Origin: Welwitschia mirabilis
Lineage: Eukaryota; Gnetophyta; Gnetopsida; Welwitschiales
Assembly: GCA_051453625.1 (NCBI GenBank)
Contig: JBOZIK010000001.1
Location: 220,090,221 to 220,154,220, forward strand
Reading direction: 5' to 3'
Length of the DNA stretch: 64,000 bases
Positions 38,897 through 50,232 of this stretch are shown in pieces. The translations under genes were made by a program, and so were the position numbers. Positions within the stretch are counted from its first letter, which is position 1. Every line of letters begins with the position of its first letter. The notes below the pieces were generated by a model. The model searched no databases, was not told the DNA's origin, and saw nothing but the letters and a program-made list of their open reading frames with translations.

Positions 38897-39739
38897 AGTT
38901 ACAGAATCGTAACGACAATATTTCTTTCTACCATTTATTCTTTTACCATTACATCAAGAAAACATCCATTAAATAAAAGAAATAGCTTATTTAAATGTAA
39001 CTGCCATTGTATTATTAATTATTTTTAGCAAATGCATAATTAATTTTTTTATAAGCCTATGTGTGTCCTTTTCCTCCCTTCCGCATGGTCAAATTTCTTC
39101 CTAACCTCCATATTTCTCTTAGATGCTTTTATTGCATTTTTACTTATGTTCCTTCTCCATAAAATCTTAGATGTAGTTACCTTTTGTAATGTGATCTTGT
39201 TTGCCTTTTTATATTAGTGTTTTTCTTTCTCTTATGCATTAGCAAGTCATCCCTCCTCAAGAAATATATTCTTTCCCTTATCGAAATTAATAATCATCTT
39301 TTTGCTCAATAAAAGTTTAAAAATATTAAATGTAATTGTAAAATAGTATTTTTATAAAAAGGAGCTTAATCTATACCCTTTAGGATAAAACCTAGGTGTT
39401 TCCAGTAAAAAATGTAGTCTGTTTTATCATTTTTCAATGTTTCAGTTTGCTGTTTGGAATTCTTATTTTCTTTAAAATCTCTAAAAAGCTTGAACATAAT
39501 TTTAAAAATGTCTTTTTATAGATCTGAGCTTAATCCATGCCTTTTAAGGTAAAAATGGGGTGTTTCTAATCAAAAACACACTCTATTATATCATTTTTAA
39601 ACATTTTTAGTTAGTATTGCCATTTGATGAATGAATACGTGAAACAAACTATATAAATTAAGTAATTTTATTTAATGACTAAATTAAATTGCATCTTATA
39701 CAATTTTATTAGACTAATATTAATTCTTTAGCTTTAGAT
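38897..39739 (+). repeat. Large direct repeat, copy 2 (in LTR B)
   Basis: Second copy of 37,607-38,599. It carries only two of the ~160-bp internal units (gagcttaat at 39,362 and 39,526), so copy number differs between the repeats. Confidence 0.85.
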
Positions 39740-39799
39740 TTAATTATATAGAGAGGTTTTATAATTTGGATACTAGAGTGAGGTCGAATTTTTCAACTG

Positions 39800-40138
39800 T
39801 CGAATCTTGGGGCATTACATTTGGTATCAGAGCATCAAGTTTATGAAGATTCTCAAATCTATAATCTTTGGACTTTTACATTTTGGGTTTCAAAGCGTTA
39901 AATTAAGTTAAAGATTTGCAACATACAATTTTTGGGTTATTACATTTGGTATTAGAGCTAAAAATTAAAAAGAAAATTTAAATTATTCAACGATGAAAAT
40001 TTTTGGACGTTTCATTTTGGTATTAGAGCATTAAAGTTTACAGAGATTATTCAACTATAAAATTTTATGCCATTACATTTGGTATCAGAGAGTTAAAGTT
40101 TATGGAGACTTTCAATGGTAGAATTTTAGGCTATTACA
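39800..40138 (+). repeat. Tandem array of LTR-end/PBS-like units
   Basis: The junction word (g)gcattaca + tttggtatcagagcatcaag at 39,812 looks like the end of a Tekay/Del LTR followed by its Met-tRNA PBS. It then recurs in degenerate form: the ttacat/ttcat words start at 39,816, 39,877, 39,941, 40,011, 40,074 and 40,135, with spacings of 61, 64, 70, 63 and 61 bp. Four of the units carry ttggtat(c/t)agag or a close variant. The last ttaca is the right end of the whole insertion. Confidence 0.85.
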
Positions 40139-40261
40139 TTAAGCCTAAAATAAAATAATAAGAAGGACAAACCATTAGTATAATCTTTACCTATTTATCA
40201 AGAATCTCTACCTTTCTAATATTAACTTAGAAAGGAGAACATTAAAAAAAAGGATCAAAAG

Positions 40262-41063
40262 CTTTAGAGGTTTTCAAGGAGGCTTAAATCAATATTCCAT
40301 TATTAGATATAATTAGACAAATCTCATATTATAAAAAATTTCCAAACAACATGTGTATAAATAAGAGAGAAATGCATGTTAAGAGAAAGGCATTTTTAGC
40401 CCAGTAAATAAGTGAAATAATTCAAAAGTAAACACCTTTGGAGTACAAAGATCTTGGTTGTCTCTTGATCATTATTACAATTAGAGACAAACATTTTAGA
40501 TAAGCCTTGTTGAATTTAGAAATAAGCATAAATCTTTCACCTCACATAGTTCATAAGGAACTTAACTTTAATATCTTAAAAAGACTAAAATAATATTATA
40601 GCAAGTAGATAATTCATTAAAATTATCATTAGGAATTGTTAAAGATATAATCATGTGAATTGATAATTTATTTTCTAGCTGATTTTATTATTTAAAAATG
40701 AATGAAATAAAGCATAATTTATTTTCAGTCATTTTAGGTAGGCCATTTCTAACAATGTTAAATATCCTTATTAATTATAGAAAAAATCACATGAAAACTT
40801 ATTTTAGTAACTTAATGATGGATCTGAATATTTTCAACACTATGAAACTTACAAATAATAATAATGAGGTTGATTTTTTATATAAAATTGGTGATCTTGA
40901 TTCTTCTCTTGTTAAATTAAATGACCATTATTCTCATCATGATTTAAATGCTCTGAACTCTCCTTTTAATGACTTATTAGAAGAGCATAGAAATGTAATA
41001 GGATGGACCACCTCTAACTTTAAAAAAATAGACCTTTCGATTGAACCCCTGATGTTCTTTTAA
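40262..41063 (+). pseudogene. Element X gag-protease link and protease
   Basis: Read in shifting frames: ALEVFKEA.INIPLLDIIRQ (40,262-40,325), the conserved link before protease in Athila/Tat; LLNLEISINLSPHIVHKELN (40,507-40,566), the protease active-site segment; then an open 121-codon frame from 40,698 with VILGRPFLTMLNILINYRKN and LNIFNTMK, followed by LLEEHRNVIGWTTSNFKKI (up to 41,040). Element Z has DLGAS where X has NLEIS, so the catalytic Asp is Asn and the Gly is Glu, both GAT/GGA to AAT/GAA changes. The frame runs out before any RT motif. Confidence 0.8.
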
Positions 41064-41990
41064 CATTTTTACATGTATGTGTAGAGTTAATTTATGAAAA
41101 TAATATTCATTATCTTTCCTTCTTAAATAATTAAGATTTTAAGAATTACAACCATAATATTTCTAAACCTTAATCCCTTTGACAACACTTCCCAAAGCAT
41201 AGTAAATTCATTAAATCCTAAGGACGTTTTTCTCATCAATAATAATAATCATCATCATCTAGTCAAACTATTTCACAAATCCATTTACATTTTCTAATCA
41301 TCTCATGAAGTGCACAAATCATGTACCATTACTATTAATCCATGAGTTACTAAAACTTAATAATCCTAATTGATGGCCTATATTAAGTAAACCATTAATA
41401 AGTTATTATTGTGTCTTTATGAGTTACATAGAATTTATGTTTACTTGTACTTTTCAAAAAAAAAGTTTTCCTTGAAAAGACTTCTTAATCATTAATTCTT
41501 TTTTTAATTATTCTTAATCATTAATAAGCTTGGATGATCTAGTGATTATTTTTTATCCTTACTTCCATACAAACCCTCATTTTCTCTTACCTCTCCAAAA
41601 CTCCTATAAGTATGTTGCCTTTCTAATGTTGTAACTGAGTTGTTATTTACTACACAACCATTGTTCTTTTATTTTATTAATGCCATTTCTTATTACAATA
41701 GGTGCTACTACCATTTGTTTGAGTTCCATGTCATGCACTTCTCACAGTCTCTTTGTGCATTTCTTAATTGTTTGCACAATTAGGATACATCTCACATCTT
41801 GTAGATTTTCTATTTTTGTATGAATCTTCTATGAAATCTTTCTTAGAATTCCACTTTTATTTCAATTTTCTATTTTTTTCCTCTTACATTCCTTTTCTCC
41901 CTCTTTGTTATTTCTATTTCTTTCTTCATTTTCCTTTTTTTCTTGCTAATTTTTTTGAAAGATGAATGGAAGACAAGGTTTCTTAATCAA
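41064..41990 (+). other. X sequence replacing the RT-integrase region
   Basis: After the GWTTSNF motif, an RT segment should follow. Instead the DNA to about 41,390 matches 51,990-52,350 of element Y (acaaatcatgtacc / acaaatcatatgcc; aagactt/ttaa.aatcctaattgatgg / cttaatgaccctacttaatgg). No RT, RNase H or integrase motif occurs before the PPT at 43,520. The pyrimidine-rich 41,768-41,965 frame is low complexity. Confidence 0.55.
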
Positions 41991-42720
41991 AAAAGGGATT
42001 TTTGGCTCCTTTATGAATATGTTTTCTTTTTAATACCTCACTATAATTAAAACTAGGTGTTGGAACTACATGGTAAAAGATAATGCATTCTACTATCCTA
42101 AAGAAGTATTGGAATTCTATAAGAATGCAGCATTTGATAATGAATACCACTAACTAATTAATTCATGTATTTAATGCACTTTATTTTCTATTTTATTACT
42201 TAATTTTGAAGTATTCTTAGGGGTAGAACATCTAGAGCATATCCCTTTTACTTTAGTTAAAACTTTAAAATATTATTATCATGCCTTAGGTGTAGAGAAT
42301 GCTCTCAAATGAGAAGATACCTTCCATGTAATTTTTTAGATAAGAACCAGATTCCTTCATTTAGATTCATCATTATTAATTTTTTACCTATATCCCATAT
42401 TACTACTACTTATAGCAGCCATTTAGACCTCATTAGAATAACCTAGGATAATACATCCTTTAATATAGTAAAGTTCTTGTTTAAAAGCATTATCAATCAC
42501 ATAGTTTATGAAAGCAACATTTCCTTACCTTGTATTATTTTAGACATCATTCATAATACCCTTTACTAGACTTTATATTATAAAGGTTGGGGTAGAGCCT
42601 ATATAGAAATCATTATCCCTTGTAAGATTAGCAAAGTTTATAAGTGTTATAAGACTAGTTACATCCTAGGATAATAAGAAGCATGAAAGGAAGAATAGTA
42701 AGAAGAATAGTGGCAACAAT
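41990..42720 (+). pseudogene. Element X 3' ORF remnant (plant transposon-type domain)
   Basis: The frame near 42,055-42,165 reads CWNYMVKDNAFYYPKEVLEF then YKNAAFDNEYH. Further on, after stops, come GVEHLEHIPFTLVKTLKYYY (about 42,215-42,280), ENALK and EDTFHVIF. A similar arrangement, GW...P..V..FY.N, opens a protein domain often found downstream of or beside Athila/Tat-type gypsy genes and annotated as 'putative plant transposon protein'. Its function is unknown to me. Assignment is by likeness of one segment and is uncertain. Element Y lacks it. Confidence 0.4.
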
Positions 42721-43117
42721 CAAAGGAAGAAATTCATCATAATCCATCCTCCATTCATTTTATTCCTCCTTATGTAACATCTCACGTACCTCCAGCAACT
42801 CACTATAAGGATAAGAAACCTATTAGAGAATCCTTTCATCCTCATTCTTTTTCTTCTTTTTATCAACCTCCTCACTCTTATTCTTTGTTATCTAGTAAAA
42901 CATTTTTAAAATAAATACCATGAATCATAAAACTTAGATTAACCAACTATGAAAAAAATGAAGAAAATAGAACATAAGAAAAAGAAAATAGATGAAAAAC
43001 TAGAATATTTAGTCTCTTGTAGAATATTATTTTATTGAAATTTACATATTATTGTATGTATGAATGTTTTTTATTGTAATGTCTTTAAGTGTGCTGTAAT
43101 AAAATGTTTGCATCTAG

Positions 43118-43170
43118 TCCCCATCCCCCATCAACCCCTTTCCCCCTCTCGAACTCCCCCACCCCTCTAC
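43118..43170 (+). other. C-rich tract in element X
   Basis: Runs of four or five C separated by single A or T (ccccatcccccatcaacccc, then ttccccctctc and ccccacccctc) stand out in AT-rich DNA. Element Y has the counterpart at 52,593-52,628. Confidence 0.8.
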
Positions 43171-43520
43171 ACACAAACTATTAAGTTTTAAAGTGCTTAC
43201 ATCAAAATAATTTTATAGCTTATTATATGAAAATCTATGTAATATAAAATTTCCCTTCAAAATACTTTGCTTTGTCCTCAAAAGAATTGTATTAATGTTT
43301 TTTATCCCTTTAAACTTAAAGGATAAAATTTAGTTTTGATTAGGGGGTATGGCATCCATTTTTTATAAATATTTTTGAAATTTGATGCCTTATCTGTTAA
43401 AAAATGATCAAAAATATTTCCAAGCTTATATCATTTCTATACTTGAATATTTTACTTAGATAAAATTTTCATGTTAATCACTTCATTATCAACTTTTCAC
43501 TAAGAGTCTAGCAAAAGTCT

Positions 43521-43532
43521 TATTAGGGGATA
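43521..43532 (+). promoter_or_regulatory. Polypurine tract of element X
   Basis: tattaggggata directly precedes the 3' LTR. Element Y has tattgattgggggtg at the same place, and about 30 bp of flanking sequence (aagagtctagcaaaag / aagggactagcaagat) also agrees. Confidence 0.65.
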
Positions 43533-45008
43533 TGTTTACATGCAAAATTGACCTTATAAACAAGTGTATTTGATCAATTTAGTATAGGTAAAAAAATTTA
43601 AAATAACTCTTTTAACATAAAATCATGTATTCTACCCTTTTTATCATGTTTCATGAAATTATGAACTTTTTCATAACATTTTTAGGATAAATACTACCTT
43701 CTAAAAGACATTCTATAAATTGAAGAAAATCTAATAAAGAATGTTGATGTCAATATCTAGGTCACTGACACCACTAGTATTCTAGAATAGAATGATTTCA
43801 TTCTGATGTTTTCACATCTTTATAAAAAATACATTACATTCCAGTTATGGATTTAGTTGGATGTTAAATTAAAATCAATCATCAACCTTGATGATACATG
43901 GTGGGTGAACAAGATGATACATCATAGTGACATGTGGTAATAATGAGGATAATGATGTGGAGGACACATGGCATAACATCCAATGATAGTTGTATCATGA
44001 TTCAAAGGTCATGTCATCACCTCTTTTTTATAAGAAGATAAGGAATTCTACATTAAGGATATATAACAAATTTTATAATCTCTTTCTAATGTAATTGCCT
44101 AAAAGTATAACATATTTTATGTAATTACCACCAACCACTACATGATAAAGATTCCCAATCCTTTACTCATCTATAATAGAGCTTAATCCCACATTGTAAG
44201 GAATCTTTGATTAGAATACTTATAGCATTAGGATGTCATGATTTTTTAAGCACATCCCTTAAGAGTTGATTTATTTAGAGGTTAGTTTGAGGATTCTATT
44301 TTAGCTTCATATTCCTCTTTTAATGCAACATTATTCCTTAATTAATATAAGGAATACTTGATAATTCTTAAATTTCTAGTGCACATTAACATGATACTAT
44401 TAATCATTAGGTGAAACTATCTTATTTTTAATTTTATAATAGCTATTTATTTTTTAATTTATTTACATGGTATTACCAATCCTTAAGTTAGTCTCCATTA
44501 TTGAAATCTTTCAAACCAAGTGAATTATTTAAATTTAGCTTTTGATTATTATTTCTATTATGTTATGCAACTTAATGATAATTATACTTTCTTTCTATTT
44601 TTATAAAATTCCATGAAGGACCAAACTAACTATTGAATTCATCAACACTCAAATGGTAAATTAGATTATCTTACCACACCCAATTCATCACAACTTGATG
44701 ATGTGAGTGCATGTTTTAAGAATTTTAGAAAAGCATTAGAGCAAATATGGGTTATTGGAAAAGTGGACATAGATGTCTAAAGCATGTTCATTTTCCTTTG
44801 TCGTTAACTGAAGTTCACTAAAAATATCTAAAACTTTTGATTTTATAGTTTTTTTGATTTCATTACAAGACTAAAAGTATTGTGTCTCCTTTGATAATTT
44901 TACCATAGATACTTCTATGGAAGAATGATACTAGGTCCTTACCTATTTTATTTCATGTTCACAATTTTTTCCTATAATGGATAATAATAATTCATAGTGA
45001 ACAACCTT
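43533..45008 (+). repeat. 3' LTR of element X
   Basis: It starts tgtttacatgcaaaattga and aligns end to end with 30,954-32,448, ending at ttcatagtgaacaac. Length is about 1.48 kb. No clean target duplication could be fixed because the right end is blurred by mutation. Confidence 0.85.
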
Positions 45009-45540
45009 TCTTAAAAAACTTTAACTTATAAATAAATTTTCCTTAGATTCATTTTTATCACACAATTATATAATCCACTTGGTTGTAATTGTGTTTCCTT
45101 AATTGAAAATAGATAGAACCTAGAGGCCACAAAACTTCCTAAGACTACAATATACTTGTCAAGATACTCTAATAAAGCTATGAATTCCTACACTAAATAA
45201 CTACATAGATCATGCATTAATTTTTATAATTTATGAGTAAGATATAATAGAAGATGTTATACAAGAACAAAGATAAACATGATATAAAGTTAAAATGTTA
45301 AAGAAAATTAACTTGCTAGGTATAGTGAGATTTTTAAATGACTAAACATGTTGTAACCATTTAATTAAAAACTTAAAAATTAAAATAAACACTAAGAAAA
45401 TAAAAAATCTATTCTTCTCTAATAGGTTTTTAAGGTAAAGGATAAGATATATTTGAATTACTTCTAAAAAGAATAGGATAATCTTTGAATAAAAGATAAG
45501 ATTAAAAAAATGTAAAGACATTCAACAAGGATTTTTCCAT
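45009..45540. other. Unassigned DNA between elements X and Z
   Basis: Integrase of element Z would be expected here on the minus strand, but no motif could be read. Z therefore lacks integrase and a visible 3' LTR on this side. Confidence 0.45.
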
Positions 45541-46760
45541 CCTCTTGATCTCTTAATAAAATTCTTGTAATAGTAAGATCCATTAATTAGTGTAGGCTTA
45601 GAATCGTTTTTCACAAAGATGTATATAAGTGCTAAATGATCCATGTCAATAATAATATTATAAACTAGTAGATATTAGCCAAATTTTTCTAGTACAAAGN
45701 NNNNNNNNNCTACAAGGATCTCCTTTTTAGTGGCTGTGTAATTTAGTTAAGTGTTATTTCAGGTCTTACTTAGGTATTTAAATCACTATTGGTTTCTTAT
45801 CCATTTTCTATTCTAAGGCATTATTAGCGTAATCACTAGCACCATATATGATTTTAAAGGATAACTTTTAATTAAGTAGTTAGATATGGGTGTTATGGTA
45901 AGTTTTTCTTTAGGATCATTAAAAAATTATTAACACTCTTGGGTCTAGTTAAAAGAGACATCTTTACTAAGAAGATCATAGACAAGTTTAGAAATTTTGC
46001 TAAAGTCTTTCATGAATCTTCTATAATAACCTATGTATCCTAAGAAGGATCTAATATCTTTTTGTTTTCAAGGAGTAGCAAGTGGATAATTAAGGATATT
46101 TTTGCAAGATCTACTTAGATTCTATTCAAATAAATAATATGTCCTAGAACTATACCTTTGATAACTAGAAAGTGACACTTTTTCTGGATTAAACTAAGGC
46201 AATTCTCAATGCATATAATGTGGATAATCTATAAGGAATTTGTTGAAGAAAGAGTCATAAATAAAAAAATCATCAATAAAAATTCTAAAGCATAAACCCA
46301 ATAAGTTAGAAAGAATGCTAAGCATGCTTCATTGAAATGTGATCAAGGCATTGTAAAGGTTGAAGGGCATTCCTTTACATGTAAATTTTCTATAAGGATA
46401 GGTAAACATAATTTTATCCTAATTCTTAAAGAAAATTTCAATCTAATTATACCCAATATATTCATCTAAGTTATAGTAACAAAGATATCTGGTAAGCTAT
46501 TTAGGAATTTATTCATAAAATCAGAGAGAAAAATAACATTTTCTAGTGATTGTGTTAAGCTTTTCATAGTTGATGTACATTTTTCTATTTATGATGTCCT
46601 AGTGGGAATGAGTCCATTCTATTCATTAGGTGCTAAGATCACTCTATATTTCTTAGCTATAGTTTTAGTTAGACTTATCCATTTATCATTAAAGATAGAG
46701 TAGATGATTCCATTGGTTAAAAGCCTTATCATATCATTTTTACTAAAAATTCCTTTAAAC
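45541..46760 (-). pseudogene. Element Z reverse transcriptase and RNase H
   Basis: In order on the minus strand: GIIYSIFNDKWISLTKT and ELIPTRT-like NGLIPTRTS (46,600-46,720); KMYINYEKLNTITRK (46,545-46,590); NLDEYIGYN (46,455-46,480); KGMPFNLYNALITFQ (46,330-46,375); FRIFIDDFFIYDS with the catalytic Asp pair at 46,269-46,274; NPEKVS.. and KGIVLGHII (46,130-46,190); DIRSFLGYIGYYRRFMKDFS (45,985-46,045). RNase H follows: LNYTATKKEILV (45,710-45,745), LEKFG.YLL, DMDHLALIYIFVKNDSKPTL (45,590-45,650). The family order is complete for RT-RNase H; stops and about four frameshifts disable it. Confidence 0.85.
45700..45709. other. Assembly gap (10 N)
   Basis: The gap falls within the RNase H domain of element Z, between EILV and FVLEKFG, and probably replaces only a few bases. 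Confidence 1.
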
Positions 46761-47150
46761 TTTAGTTGATTTTCCTTTAAGATTCAATGGAAGCTTAATC
46801 ATTTTTTTAAAGGTAAATGTAATGCATAAAAATGCTAAGATCAATGCCTCTAATGTTAGACAGGATCCAATCAATGACTTTCTTGTACTTCCACTAAAAA
46901 TTTAATAATTCATTTTCTTATGAAGAAGATACAAAAGAGCTAATTACCACTAGAAAAGTAGATTAACTTCCTAAAACGGCATACTTAAGATTCTAGAAAG
47001 TGTCTTAAGTTCAATGGAAGGTTCATATTAAGTGGTGGTGTATGAATCTTGTTCTTAGAGGGGAAAACAAATTAGAGATGGGGACATCTTGGTTATATGT
47101 GAAAAGTCCTTAGTCAAGCATAGGACTCTCTATCTTATCCACATGTTTAA

Positions 47151-47850
47151 TTATATCATCACTACGAGTAATTTCATGGTGTTAGAAACATTTAATTCTA
47201 CTACCATGTGATCAAATGAAATATTCATTAGACTATTCTTATAATTGATAAGGATATTATAGGTTATAAGAGACATTCTTCCTAGAATAAGGAGAGCTAA
47301 TTGATTAAGTAATTTTTCTATATCAAGAACTAAAAAATTAATCAAACAAGAATAATTGTCTATCGTAATAATAGCATCCTCAATTAGTCCTACTGATAAG
47401 TTTAGAAAGTTATTAATAAGTTATAATTGAATTGTAGTATTTTTGAGACCCTCTAAGCCTAGTTCTTTATATGGACCAGAAAGAAAGAAGTTGATACTAG
47501 CTCCTAAATCTAGTAAGGATTGTTTTAGATTTCTTTATATAATCATTATGGAAATTAATAAGCATCTAGTGTCTTTGTACCTAGGTGGAGTTTTATTTAG
47601 ATTTTTGCACTAGTTTATTATGCTAAAAACGTTTTTTTTATATACATTAATTTTATCTTTACTATGCACATGTCTTTGAGAACTTTTACATAAGAAGGAA
47701 CTTGTTTGATGACCTCTAAAAGAAGAATGTTAATTTTAACTTTCTTAAATATCTTTAAGGCTTATAATTATTTTCTAATAATGTTTTTGTTTTTCAATTC
47801 TTGAAGAAATAATGGGAGATCTTGGTTAATAGGTAATAGCTTTTTAGTTT
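47151..47850 (-). pseudogene. Element Z gag-protease link and aspartic protease
   Basis: The minus strand reads DLPLFLQELKNKN and KIFKKVKINILLLEVIKQVP, then SYVKVLKDM (47,700-47,830), the conserved link of Athila/Tat polyproteins. Next comes LLDLGASINFFLSGPYKELG with the active-site DLGAS at 47,506-47,520, LIEDAIITIDNYSCLINFLV (near 47,320-47,385) and ILGRMSLITYNILINYKNSL (about 47,225-47,284) followed by VVELNVSNTMK. The catalytic Asp is intact and this 64-codon 3' part is still open. The protease matures the polyprotein. The usual LGRPFL is LGRMSL here. Confidence 0.8.
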
Positions 47851-47857
47851 CATGTAC

Positions 47858-47898
47858 NNNNNNNNNNNNNNNNNNNNNNNNNNNNNNNNNNNNNNNNN
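47858..47898. other. Assembly gap (41 N)
   Basis: Gap between the gag-protease link and the gag C-terminal region of element Z. Confidence 1.
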
Positions 47899-48639
47899 AT
47901 CTAGTTAGTTCATTTACATCTCTTAGTTAATTTGTTTTTACTTCTAAGTTGTATAGTATTAGTTTGATTGATGTGGCTAAGCTCTACTTCTTATACCATT
48001 TTTATTCCTCTTAGTTTCAGATATGGATTCATTAAGGATTTGCCTAGTTATTAATGATTAAAAGAGGATAGGATATGGGTACTAGTTTATTATAGCTATT
48101 AAAGGCTCTATTCAAGCTTGTACGTGATGGAAGAATTCTGTTGAGTGATTTGGGTTTGTATTTTCATGAAAGATTTTACTTCCTCTTCCAAAGGATTAAA
48201 TGAAGATGATTAGTGATTTAATAATGGATGATGATGAAATAAATGGCATTTCCTTGATTATGCAGGATATGAATTGGAGGATGTATGGAATGAGTTTCAA
48301 TGTTAATATGTTAAAAAGTTTAATGAGGGGCATTATCTTATTTCTACAAAAGTTTAGATGCTTCCTCCACATAGGGTATAGGTATTATAATATGAATCAT
48401 TCTCGTGGTTCTACTGATGTTGTCCTAGGTTAGGTCATTTACCTATTCATAAATAGTGCTTTGAAACATTAATATAGAATGCTACTATTCTATTTCATGG
48501 AAATTGATATGGCAAATTAAACACCTAAGCCCTAAAGCTATAGGTTTAGGTTATAAAGTAAGGAATTCTAACTTTCCAAAGTGTTCATTAATCTAGTTAA
48601 TAACATTAAATTTTTTATCCATTCTAAATATGAAAGTGG

Positions 48640-49220
48640 ATTCAATCAAATATTACCATTTAGATGGTTCTATAGGTTTCTCCTAGTTTTAAGTATTCTT
48701 ACCTATATATTCTAAGTAATCTCAAACTTCATCTATGTCCAAGTTGAGGAAACTATCCCTAGTCATTAGCTGTACTAAATGCCTATTATTTGAAGATAAT
48801 CCCTTATAAAAAAGCTAATAATTCTACTTGGTTCCATGTTAGGGGAATTTTTGTAATAGATCCTTGAATCTTTTTAATGTTTGTGATAATGTCTCATATT
48901 ATTCTTTTTAATAGTTGATAAGCTCACATCACAAAGTATTAGATTTATAGATTAAAAAATAGAAATAAATACTTTGTTTAAATTAGGTTGAGTTCTAATT
49001 AAAAGAGGTTTTAAGGTGTAAGCTAATATTTTATGTTTTCTTTTAATGAAAAAGAAAACAAGTTTAACCTCAAAGCATCAATGGTATTTGGATATTGGAA
49101 AATGATTAAAATAACACACTCAAATTTCTTGAGGTGAAAGTATGGGTCTTTTGATTCTAAGCCATGAAAGTATGGAAGGAGTTGGATAGTTGATAGCTTA
49201 AAATCTAGTCTACATTTCAA
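48640..49220 (-). pseudogene. Element Z gag (capsid region)
   Basis: The first 65 codons are open on the minus strand: STIQLLPYFHGLESKDPYFH then LKKFE and IDALRLNLFSFSLKEN (49,040-49,200). Further left, with stops, are RFKDLLQKFP (near 48,870), YKGLSSNNRHLVQLMTRDSF (48,745-48,805) and DIDEV.DYLEYI. These match Athila/Tat Gag and run parallel to element X gag at 33,583-34,180. The Met at 49,220 is internal to the domain, so the true start lies further right. Confidence 0.75.
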
Positions 49221-50212
49221 TGAAGATTACATAATATAATAGGATGCTCCTAATCACTGAAGTTATATGTAACCTCTAATAGTTTGCTTAGGAGAGTTGT
49301 TAAGGTAGTTCAATTAATTTTGTGATACATATTAGCTAGGGCTCTAAGTTACTTGATGGTTAAGATAATGGTCTTATAGGTTTTCTAATAACTCTTCATT
49401 TAAAAGAGTATACTATTATAGTTAAGGTTTTTAAAGGTAGATTAGACATTTTGATTAGGTTGTTATGATTTTTTTATCCATGGTTCTCTTCATGGGATTG
49501 GTTTTTGAAAAGAGGTTTATATTCATTGTTATTACTAGCATTAGGGTTCATGTTATTATTAGATAGAAATATAATTAAAAATTTTATATTATCATGCATC
49601 TAGTACATAAAAAATATAAACATCACAGAGCAGACCCAAGAAACACAGACAAACTAACAGAAAATGAAAGGGTTGAATGCAAAATAAACCTATAAAAGGG
49701 ATAAACTCTATTATTGATGTTTTCTTCTTTTTCTTTTTTTTTTTTCCTTTTTGAAAGTAAAACTAAAGTCCCTTCTAATAAAAACCTAAAACTAAATAAC
49801 TACGTTTTAAAAGTTCACAAACAAAAAAAAAAAGAGAAGGAAAAGAGTACTCTTATTTATTTCATTAGTTATAGTTGATTATTTAATCCGTAATGCTTTG
49901 TCTTTCATCTAAAGAGATCACCATCAAAACCCTATAAGATTAACTAATCAAAAAATATGATGCAACAATATATTTGTTGGTTAGGATTAGGAAACTTAAA
50001 AAACCATAAAGCAATGAACTATTTTGGTCTTTACTACAAATGGACTAGTACCCACTCCCAGAAAGTATAGAAAATAAATGCAAAGAAAAATTAACCGGTT
50101 TAAGTAACTTTAAAGGGAGTCAGTAGCAATCAATCGAAATAAAAGAAAAGTGTAATTAACTAAGGAAAAAGAAAAACTTTTTTATTCTTACTAATGAAGC
50201 TACCATTCCATC
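49221..50212 (-). other. Leader and gag 5' region of element Z
   Basis: The minus strand contains gtgggtactagtccatttg (about 50,041-50,060), matching ttgggtactagtccttttc in the leader of element X at 32,638. The rest holds poly-A/T-rich DNA and no readable protein. Confidence 0.5.
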
Positions 50213-50232
50213 ATCTTAGTAATGATGCCAAA
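50213..50232 (-). promoter_or_regulatory. Asp-tRNA primer-binding site of element Z
   Basis: The minus strand reads tttggcatcattactaagat at the LTR edge. The family PBS is tttggcgccgttgccggggat; all differences are G-to-A or C-to-T. Confidence 0.7.

Larger units (their letters stand above)
34880..40138 (+). mobile_element. LTR B: solo-LTR-like insertion in element X
   Basis: The unit starts tgtcacatcc and ends ggctattaca. It is flanked by tcaag (34,875-34,879) and ttaag (40,139-40,143), a 5-bp target duplication with one C-to-T change. X gag sequence stops on the left and its gag-protease link resumes on the right. Inside are a TATA box, the same LTR blocks as LTR A, two large assembly gaps, two ~1-kb direct repeats and five LTR-end/PBS-like tandem units. 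No gag or pol is present. At 5.26 kb it is far longer than LTR A (2.46 kb), so it is either an LTR expanded by internal duplication or a collapsed LTR-LTR structure. Confidence 0.7.
30954..45008 (+). mobile_element. Element X: Athila/Tat-like gypsy, non-autonomous, with nested solo LTR
   Basis: Order on the plus strand: 5' LTR, Asp-tRNA PBS, gag, an inserted 5.26-kb LTR (LTR B), the gag-protease link, protease, a deletion where RT, RNase H and integrase should be, a 3' ORF remnant, a PPT and the 3' LTR. Removing LTR B leaves an element of about 8.8 kb. The protein order, the LGRPFL motif and the TGGCGCC-type PBS are those of the Athila/Tat clade. Element Z has a closely related leader (tgggtactagtcc at 32,639 and, inverted, near 50,050). 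X carries its own gag but no polymerase, so it would have needed another element's enzymes. Confidence 0.75.

Noticed and set aside
41768-41965. 65-codon Phe/Leu-rich frame that looks like a membrane protein
   Set aside because: It is a pyrimidine-rich low-complexity stretch in element X; hydrophobicity follows from T-rich codons.
30949-45022. acttt on both sides of element X as target duplication
   Set aside because: The right copy lies about 10 bp beyond the LTR end given by alignment with the 5' LTR, so the match is probably chance.
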